Of a DNA stretch of 64,000 nucleotides, positions 59,213 through 64,000 are shown in pieces. Both the position numbers and the translations under genes were made by a program. The number at the start of each line of letters is the position of its first letter. The stretch's first letter is position 1. The notes under the pieces were generated by a model. That model was not told where the DNA came from. It was given only the letters and a program-made list of their open reading frames with translations, and made no database searches. This DNA comes from an uncultured Bacteroidales bacterium (GTDB taxonomy: Bacteria; Bacteroidota; Bacteroidia; Bacteroidales; UBA932): positions 23,291 through 87,290 of the forward strand of contig CASGDV010000075.1 of the NCBI GenBank assembly GCA_949300335.1, given 5' to 3'.

Positions 59213-60145
59213 ATGACACTGTTTTCATTTTTGCAGATTTTACCGGTAGCGGATACGGTTCAGGTGGAGAAAGTGGAGGAAAAGGCCAAGGAGGCCATCG
59301 AATACATCACCACCACGCCGATAGACCAGCTGCTTCCGGAATTGCTGAAGGATATCGCACACTTCGGTATCAAGGTTCTTGTCGCCCTTCTCATCTATTT
59401 TGTAGGCGCATGGCTCATAAAGAAGACCAGACTCCTGCTCAGAAGAGGATTTGAACGGAAGAACACTGACAAGGCCATAGCTTCCTTTGTGGAAAGCATG
59501 ACGAGCATAGGCATGACGGTACTTCTGATCGTCATAACCATCAGTACCCTGGGTGTGAATACCACTTCCATTGCCGCACTGCTGGCTGCAGGAGGTATGG
59601 CAATTGGTATGGCACTAAGCGGAACCGTCCAGAATTTTGCAGGAGGTATAATGCTTCTTGTCTTCAAGCCCTTCAAGGCCGGAGACTATATCGAGACACA
59701 GGACGGTTATGCGGGAACTGTAACTGATGTAAATATTGTGAGCACCAAACTTACTACTGTTGACAACAAGATTATAATAATTCCGAACGGCTCTCTATCC
59801 AACGGTACTATAAACAATTATTCCATGAATACCATGCGCCGTCTTGACTGGCTGGTCGGCGTGGAATACGGAGCGTCTTCGGAAAATGTAAAGGCTGCCC
59901 TTCAGTCCATAATTGACAGCGAGCCGATGGTGCTTAAATCTGCGGACGGGGCTCCTGCCGATCCTGTAATAGCAGTCAATGCCCTCAAGGACAGTTGTGT
60001 GGAGTATCTTGTAAGGGTCTGGGTGAAAAGAGAAGATTACTGGACTTTGTTCTACAAGGTCAACGAGCGTATTTACAATGAATTGCCTAGAAACGGCATT
60101 AGCTTCCCTTTCCCTCAGCTGGATGTACATATAAACAAGGACTGA
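59213..60145 (+). CDS. MscS-family mechanosensitive channel
   Basis: 310-residue small-conductance channel protein. Membrane helices about residues 50-70 (KVLVALLIYFVGAWLI), 90-115 and 120-145, the pore helix GGMAIGMALSGTVQNFAGGIMLLVFKPFKAGDYIE with Gly/Ala packing, the beta domain (TVTDVNIVSTKLTTVDNKIIIIPNGSLSNGTINNYS) and a C-terminal alpha/beta part. Usually an osmotic safety valve; some homologues move amino acids or anions. Last gene of the operon, 22 bases after the cysteate-synthase-like gene, followed by a strong terminator. Confidence 0.93.
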   Translation: MTLFSFLQILPVADTVQVEKVEEKAKEAIEYITTTPIDQLLPELLKDIAHFGIKVLVALLIYFVGAWLIKKTRLLLRRGFERKNTDKAIASFVESMTSIGMTVLLIVITISTLGVNTTSIAALLAAGGMAIGMALSGTVQNFAGGIMLLVFKPFKAGDYIETQDGYAGTVTDVNIVSTKLTTVDNKIIIIPNGSLSNGTINNYSMNTMRRLDWLVGVEYGASSENVKAALQSIIDSEPMVLKSADGAPADPVIAVNALKDSCVEYLVRVWVKREDYWTLFYKVNERIYNELPRNGISFPFPQLDVHINKD

Positions 60146-60158
60146 GAATCTGTACGAT

Positions 60159-60190
60159 AAAGGCCGGCATGGATTGCCGGCTTTTTTTTT
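60159..60190 (+). terminator. Terminator of the antiporter-Hdr-cysteate synthase-MscS operon
   Basis: GCCGGCA (60163-60169), loop TGGAT, TGCCGGC (60175-60181), then nine T. The strongest terminator in the window; it marks the 3' end of the eight-gene run. Confidence 0.85.
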
Positions 60191-60236
60191 ATCATTTCAT
60201 GTCACAAAATTCCGAGAGATCCGTCTTTAATGCGTA

Positions 60237-60770
60237 ATGTCTGAAACTGGAATGGATAAGAGAGATATAGAGAAACTATTGAGGGACAAGCATGATGATT
60301 TGATTCTGTTTGCGTCAGGTTTCAGGCATTGCAGGATGTTGGCGGAGGATATCGTGCAGGAATGCAGTCTGGACTTGTGGAATCTTGCCGGTTCCGGATA
60401 TGAAATAGGCAATCCGTTCCATTATCTCTTGAGGATGGTCAGGAACAGATGCATTGACACAGTCAGGAAAAGCATGAATGCAGGGGTACGTGACGGCATG
60501 ATGCCGTCTGCTGAGCCATCCTGTCCGGATGAGTCGGCAAGGATTGAGAGCCGGGATATGCTGAGGCTGATAGGTGAAAAAATTGAAAGACTGCCCGAAA
60601 ACCAGCGGACTGTATTCAGAATGAAGGACATGTTGTTTCTGGAGAATCATGAAATAGCGGAAATCATGGATATTTCGGAAGAGAACGTGAGACAGCTTCT
60701 GTGCAGGGCCAGGAAAAGTTTGAGATTGTCTGTAATGAAATCAAGCGGTTATGAAAAAAGCATATATTGA
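60237..60770 (+). CDS. ECF-type sigma-70 factor
   Basis: 177-residue extracytoplasmic-function sigma factor. Region 2: DDLILFASGFRHCRMLAEDIVQECSLDLW and NPFHYLLRMVRNRCIDTVRK; region 4: IERLPENQRTVFRMKDMLFLENHEIAEIMDISEENVRQLLCRARKSLR. No region 1 or 3. The next gene begins inside its last 20 bases, the usual arrangement with an anti-sigma factor. ATG at 60237; a second Met five codons later is also possible. Confidence 0.93.
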   Translation: MSETGMDKRDIEKLLRDKHDDLILFASGFRHCRMLAEDIVQECSLDLWNLAGSGYEIGNPFHYLLRMVRNRCIDTVRKSMNAGVRDGMMPSAEPSCPDESARIESRDMLRLIGEKIERLPENQRTVFRMKDMLFLENHEIAEIMDISEENVRQLLCRARKSLRLSVMKSSGYEKSIY

Positions 60771-61260
60771 CAAGCTTGTGCGAGATTATCTGGAAGGTCT
60801 TACGGATATATCGCAGGAAATGGAACTCAAGCGTGAAATACTTGAGCATGACAAGGGTGCGGAATATCCCGAACTGTACGGATTGTTCATGTACCTCGAA
60901 CGTGACAGGGAGGATGTCCTTTCCCGCAGGGACGTATGGAATTCCTCAAGAATCCGGAGAAAGCCGTTTAAAGAGGGAAAAGCACGGATTTACTTGATGG
61001 CTGTACTGTCGGCTGCGGCTTCCGTAGTACTGTTGGTAATGTCGAATGCTGGAGTCTTTTCCGGAAAGTCCGGAGATTTTGAACTTATAATAGGCGGAGA
61101 CCGTGTCGACGACAGGGAACTTGCCCTTGAGATTGCGGAAAACAGTCTGGCGAAACTCAGTCTGGCTGCCGACAAGATAAATGAAAGTAAAGATGCATTG
61201 GGAGGCATGAGAAAAGCTGCCGGAAATGCCGTTGAAAACATAAAACTTGATTTGCAATGA
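60751..61260 (+). CDS. Membrane protein, candidate anti-sigma factor
   Basis: 169-residue protein with one membrane helix (YLMAVLSAAASVVLLVMSNAG, about residues 76-96). The N-terminal 75 residues are cytoplasmic and charged (IDKLVRDYLEGLTDISQEMELKREIL), fitting a sigma-binding helical domain; the C-terminal 70 residues are periplasmic (GDFELIIGGDRVDDRELALEIAENSLAKLSLAADKINESKDALGGMRKAAGNAVENI). Overlaps the sigma gene by 20 bases. The family is not recognised; the role is inferred from position and topology. Overlaps the next gene by four bases (ATGA). Confidence 0.68.
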   Translation: MKKAYIDKLVRDYLEGLTDISQEMELKREILEHDKGAEYPELYGLFMYLERDREDVLSRRDVWNSSRIRRKPFKEGKARIYLMAVLSAAASVVLLVMSNAGVFSGKSGDFELIIGGDRVDDRELALEIAENSLAKLSLAADKINESKDALGGMRKAAGNAVENIKLDLQ

Positions 61261-61736
61261 AAGCATGTAAGATACTGATGATATTGCTGGTCGCAGCTGT
61301 CTTTTCCGCTTCTCGTGCAGAGGCCGGAAACCGTGATTTTGAGAAAATCACTGGAAAATATTCATCATGCCGGAACGTTGAAATAGTTACCATTTCGTCA
61401 GAATTGCTGGAGATGTTGAGCACAAGTGAGAACAACGAACTTCTCAAGGACCTGGACTGGATAAAGATCATGAATCTGAATGACCCTCATGCGACTCCGG
61501 ATATCTACAATAACCTCAAGAAAGACATAGCCGCAATGCTCGAGGACGGATATGAGGAACTCATGACCGTGAGCGGAGGACAGTCTGAAATGAGAATTTA
61601 TATAAAACGCAAGGATAAGGACATGCTGTTCTTCACTTCGGACGAGCATGACTGCTTCACCGCAATACATATATCAGGCAAGATAACAAAAACGCTTACA
61701 CAGGCACTGCTTAACAATGAAATATCTTTAAACTGA
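61257..61736 (+). CDS. DUF4252-type exported protein
   Basis: 159-residue protein with a signal peptide (CKILMILLVAAVFSASRAEA) and a body like DUF4252: FEKITGKYSSCRNVEIVTISSELLEML, LKDLDWIKIMNL, MRIYIKRKDKDMLFFTSDEHDCFTAIHISGKITKTLTQAL. DUF4252 proteins are often coded beside ECF sigma factors in Bacteroidota. Function unknown; periplasmic sensor or sigma-linked signal carrier is speculation. Five bases before the barrel gene. Confidence 0.75.
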   Translation: MKACKILMILLVAAVFSASRAEAGNRDFEKITGKYSSCRNVEIVTISSELLEMLSTSENNELLKDLDWIKIMNLNDPHATPDIYNNLKKDIAAMLEDGYEELMTVSGGQSEMRIYIKRKDKDMLFFTSDEHDCFTAIHISGKITKTLTQALLNNEISLN

Positions 61737-61741
61737 ACATC

Positions 61742-62512
61742 ATGAAACGCAATTTGACCCTGGCACTCATCCTGACCGTACCATCATTCTTCTTTCTTGT
61801 ACCGGACGCAGACGCGCAATCCGTCATCAAGCTGGGCAAGACAAGCATTGAACTCCAGTCTCCTGTAAAAGTGGAAAAGGATTCGGCTTTGGTCGAACCA
61901 CAGATAGTGGTCAGGGAAAAACCTTCGTGGAAAACCCGGAGATATACCGGCATATATATCGGAACTTTATTTCCTGTGAGTACTTCGGCCGGCAATCTGC
62001 CGATTAAATATGGAAAATCCTATATACTGGATATAGGACTCAGAAAGTTATGGCGTACGGCAAGGAATTATGCCGTCGGTGGTTCCTTCCAGTACTCGTT
62101 CTATAATTATGATACCTATAAGGTGGCGGAATCCGGTGCTTTTGTGACCATACCGGAGGGACAGGTTGTCAAGAAGCAGTTTTTCCGTACCGACAATCTG
62201 TCTGTTGGACTGGTAAACCGCATATACCTGAAATCATACGGGACCCTGATATTCATTGATTTCGGTGCATACGGAGAACTTGCAGTGAGCAGCCGTTTCA
62301 AGACTGTCGCTTTTTCCGATTCAGGGAAGCACAAGGACAAATTCCGTGACGGAAATCTTTTCTATCCTCTTCAGGGAGGTGTACAGGGAGGAATAGGAAT
62401 CGGAGCTTTCATGATAAACTGCCGCTACAGGCTCACCAATTCTTTCAATCATGCAAGATATGCAAACGAGCCCGACAGGCTGGCTATCGGACTCGCATTG
62501 GAATTCTTATGA
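61742..62512 (+). CDS. Outer-membrane beta-barrel protein
   Basis: 256-residue exported protein. Signal peptide (LTLALILTVPSFFFLVPDADAQ), then alternating amphipathic strands with many Tyr, Phe and Gly (IYIGTLFPVSTSAGN, GGSFQYSFYNYDTY, GLVNRIYLKSYGTLIFIDFGAYGELAVSSRFK, GGVQGGIGIGAFMINCRYRLTNSF) and a Leu C terminus after EF, typical of 8- to 12-strand barrels. No TonB box or transporter motif. Last gene of the sigma operon, which suggests expression under its control. Ends two bases before the convergent flavodiiron gene. Confidence 0.7.
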   Translation: MKRNLTLALILTVPSFFFLVPDADAQSVIKLGKTSIELQSPVKVEKDSALVEPQIVVREKPSWKTRRYTGIYIGTLFPVSTSAGNLPIKYGKSYILDIGLRKLWRTARNYAVGGSFQYSFYNYDTYKVAESGAFVTIPEGQVVKKQFFRTDNLSVGLVNRIYLKSYGTLIFIDFGAYGELAVSSRFKTVAFSDSGKHKDKFRDGNLFYPLQGGVQGGIGIGAFMINCRYRLTNSFNHARYANEPDRLAIGLALEFL

Positions 62513-62514
62513 TT

Positions 62515-63720
62515 TTACAGGGAGGCGACTATTTCCGCAATCTGCGACATGTCACATTTTTCCGGCGAATATGCCTGGGCAAATGAGTTGCCGTCTCCCA
62601 GCAGGTTGAAGCCGCATTTCTGTGCGACCTCGTTCAAAAGCCTTACGCTCGCTCCCGCCCATGTGAACGAGCCGAAAGCAAAGAAGTTCCTGTTCTTTAC
62701 AAGTCTTGCCTGAACTCCGTGCATGAAATTGAAGACTGGAGGATATATATCGTTATTGTAAGTAGGCGAACCGGCAATCAGTGTATCGAATCTGAACAGG
62801 TCCCTGTATGCATAGGAAACATTCTCGCTGCACAGGTTGTGAAGTACGTTCTTCACTCCCCTTTTCGTCAGTTCTGCAGAAAGCGCCCTGGCTGCTTTCT
62901 CCGTATTTCCGTACATGCTTCCGTATACGATGCAGACTCCTTTTTCAAGAGCTTCGTATCTGCTCAGTCTGTCATATAGTGCGACAACTTCAGGAATGTC
63001 CTTTTCCCATACCGGACCGTGTGTGCTGCATATCCTTTCAAGACTGATTCCAGCCAGCTTCTTCAAGGCAGCCTGTACGGTAAGACCGAATTTGCCGACT
63101 ATGTTCGAATAATATCTGATCGTCTCGTCACGGAACTCACTGCAGCATCCGGAAGATTCTCCAAGCCATCCGCACAGGTGTGCATCAGAATCCGTAACAC
63201 CGTTCTCAAGCGCTCCGAAAGTACCGAATGCATCACCGGAGAACAATGTCTTCTCTTCAGCAATATATGTCACCATGGTTTCCGGCCAGTGGACCATAGG
63301 AGTTAGATGGAAAGAAAGTGTGCTGCCGCCCAGAGATATGGAATCTCCGTCTTTCACCACATGCATTTTTGATATCTTTCCATGATATCCTTCCATCATC
63401 GGAACAGTCTTGCTGTTGCCAACGACCGTTATTTCCGGATATGCGGATATGATATGCCTGATCTGTGACGAATGGTCAGGTTCCATATGGTTGACAATGA
63501 GATAGTCAATCTTCCTGTCCCCTATCGCTTCATGTATATTTGCCATGAATTCATCAAAAAAGTCAGCCTCTACCGTGTCTATCAGGGCAATTTTTTCATC
63601 AACTACCAGATATGAGTTGTAGCTTACGCCGAACGGAAGCGGCCACATTCCTTCAAAGATGACCTTGTTGTGGTCATTGACACCGACGTATCTTATCCTT
63701 TCTGAAATCTTTACGTTCAT
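62515..63720 (-). CDS. Flavodiiron protein (FprA family A-type flavoprotein)
   Basis: 401-residue two-domain protein that reduces oxygen to water and/or NO to N2O. N-terminal metallo-beta-lactamase domain (residues 1-250) with di-iron ligands in VNHMEPDHSSQIRHI, GDAFGTFGAL and CSTHGPVW; C-terminal flavodoxin domain (residues 255-400) beginning VYGSMYGNTEKAARAL, with AGSPTYNNDIYPPVFNFMHGV and GSFTWAGASVRLL. No rubredoxin domain, so an external electron donor is needed. An insertion-like end begins about 17 bases upstream of the ATG, so its promoter may be displaced. Confidence 0.94.
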   Translation of the reverse strand: MNVKISERIRYVGVNDHNKVIFEGMWPLPFGVSYNSYLVVDEKIALIDTVEADFFDEFMANIHEAIGDRKIDYLIVNHMEPDHSSQIRHIISAYPEITVVGNSKTVPMMEGYHGKISKMHVVKDGDSISLGGSTLSFHLTPMVHWPETMVTYIAEEKTLFSGDAFGTFGALENGVTDSDAHLCGWLGESSGCCSEFRDETIRYYSNIVGKFGLTVQAALKKLAGISLERICSTHGPVWEKDIPEVVALYDRLSRYEALEKGVCIVYGSMYGNTEKAARALSAELTKRGVKNVLHNLCSENVSYAYRDLFRFDTLIAGSPTYNNDIYPPVFNFMHGVQARLVKNRNFFAFGSFTWAGASVRLLNEVAQKCGFNLLGDGNSFAQAYSPEKCDMSQIAEIVASL

Positions 63721-63825
63721 AATATTTGATTTAATTTAGGGACTGTCGTTTAATTCCGTCATTATGAGTCAATCGGCAGACTGTCCCTGTAGTTTTTCCG
63801 ATCGAACTCGTCTTTTTATATCTTC

Positions 63826-63852
63826 GGCTCCGTTTCGGAGCCCCTTTTTTTC
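63826..63852 (+). terminator. Hairpin with T-run near the right end of the window
   Basis: GGCTCCG (63826-63832), loop TTT, CGGAGCC (63836-63842), then CC and eight T. Works as a terminator on the plus strand, although no plus-strand gene precedes it; it may insulate the element at the window edge. Confidence 0.6.
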
Positions 63853-63915
63853 ATTTTTGGACCCAACTGGAGCCAATACTCCAGTGAAAGGGCCGTTTCT
63901 CACTCACCTCGAACA

Positions 63916-64000
63916 TCAGGCTGCCTGGGCAATTTCGTTGACTTCCCGCCGGACGAGCTGTACTACATTCGCCGTGTGGATGCCAAAGAAGATGTACAGG
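63916..64000 (-). CDS. C-terminal fragment of a protein running off the window, possibly a transposase
   Basis: An open frame enters from the right edge and stops at 63916-63918 (TGA). The 28 visible residues include LYIFFGIHTANVVQ followed by LVRREVNEIAQAA, which resembles the tail of a DDE transposase, but the fragment is too short to be certain. Confidence 0.35.
   Translation of the reverse strand, partial: LYIFFGIHTANVVQLVRREVNEIAQAA

Larger units (their letters stand above)
63738..64000 (-). mobile_element. Possible end of an insertion sequence
   Basis: A sequence AGGGACTGTC at 63738 and its near-complement GACTGTCCCT at about 63778 form an imperfect inverted repeat, and a short open frame on the minus strand (63916-64000) reads into the window edge with a transposase-like tail. 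A strong hairpin (63826-63842) lies between. The right end is outside the window, so this is tentative. Confidence 0.35.

Overview
The window reads as a chromosome segment of an anaerobic or microaerophilic member of the Bacteroidota, most likely Bacteroidales. The basis is gene content (GIN-domain, GLPGLI, DUF3276/PUR, DUF5606, DUF6340, DUF6624, DUF3467 and DUF4252 proteins, a long NusB, a long QueA), intergenic -7 boxes of the form TAnnTTTG, and the scarcity of strong Shine-Dalgarno sequences. The cysteate-synthase-like gene would suit a sulfonolipid producer (Alistipes/Odoribacter-type), but genus is inference. Genes are dense and nearly all intact; no tRNA, 5S/16S/23S rRNA or CRISPR array was seen.

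Layout. 1-4.1 kb: 3' part of a GH3 glycosidase, a GIN-repeat exported protein, a GNAT acetyltransferase and a lipoprotein. 4.1-10.4 kb: a DUF6624 protein, a two-component system (kinase and OmpR-type regulator), and facing it a GLPGLI protein with a TonB-receptor-like barrel. 10.4-12.4 kb: an ABC exporter operon with a GntR/YtrA-type repressor, a permease, an ATPase broken by two compensating frameshifts, and a perfect 14-bp inverted-repeat operator. 12.5-18.7 kb: PUR-type protein, then nusB-yajC-ybbR-coaE-DUF5606-rimO-lipoprotein. 18.7-23.2 kb: glpABC (anaerobic glycerol-3-phosphate dehydrogenase), then RNase P RNA on the minus strand, whose 3' end overlaps the glpC stop.

23.2-30.7 kb: a minus-strand pair encoding a single-domain old-yellow-enzyme-type reductase and a steroid 5-alpha-reductase-fold membrane enzyme, divergent from pyrG - glutaminyl cyclase - two SDR oxidoreductases - MalY/PatB aminotransferase. 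The two reductases and two SDRs together suggest steroid or bile-acid reduction. 30.7-41.9 kb is mostly housekeeping: maf, kdsC, DUF3467, valS, a thioesterase, a short tatA, an ABC-F ATPase, rlmB, a dipeptidase, cinA and pyrD. 41.9-51.8 kb: an XRE regulator beside a 0.5-kb AT-rich regulatory region, queA, an acyltransferase, two unknown small proteins, a Ca/Na antiporter, a Na/Pi transporter, rlmD and a ClpP-class/NfeD membrane protease.

51.9-60.2 kb is the most unusual part: one apparent eight-gene operon bounded by a promoter-like box and a strong terminator. It encodes a second CaCA antiporter, a heterodisulfide-reductase-like set (HdrC, HdrB, short HdrA, a second small HdrC, and a membrane HdrE-HdrD fusion), a cysteate-synthase-like PLP enzyme and an MscS channel. 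It looks like a membrane-bound thiol/disulfide or sulfur redox module linked to sulfonate synthesis; its substrate is unknown. 60.2-63.7 kb holds an ECF sigma factor operon (sigma, membrane anti-sigma candidate, DUF4252 protein, outer-membrane barrel) and a convergent flavodiiron protein. The window ends in what may be the edge of an insertion sequence.
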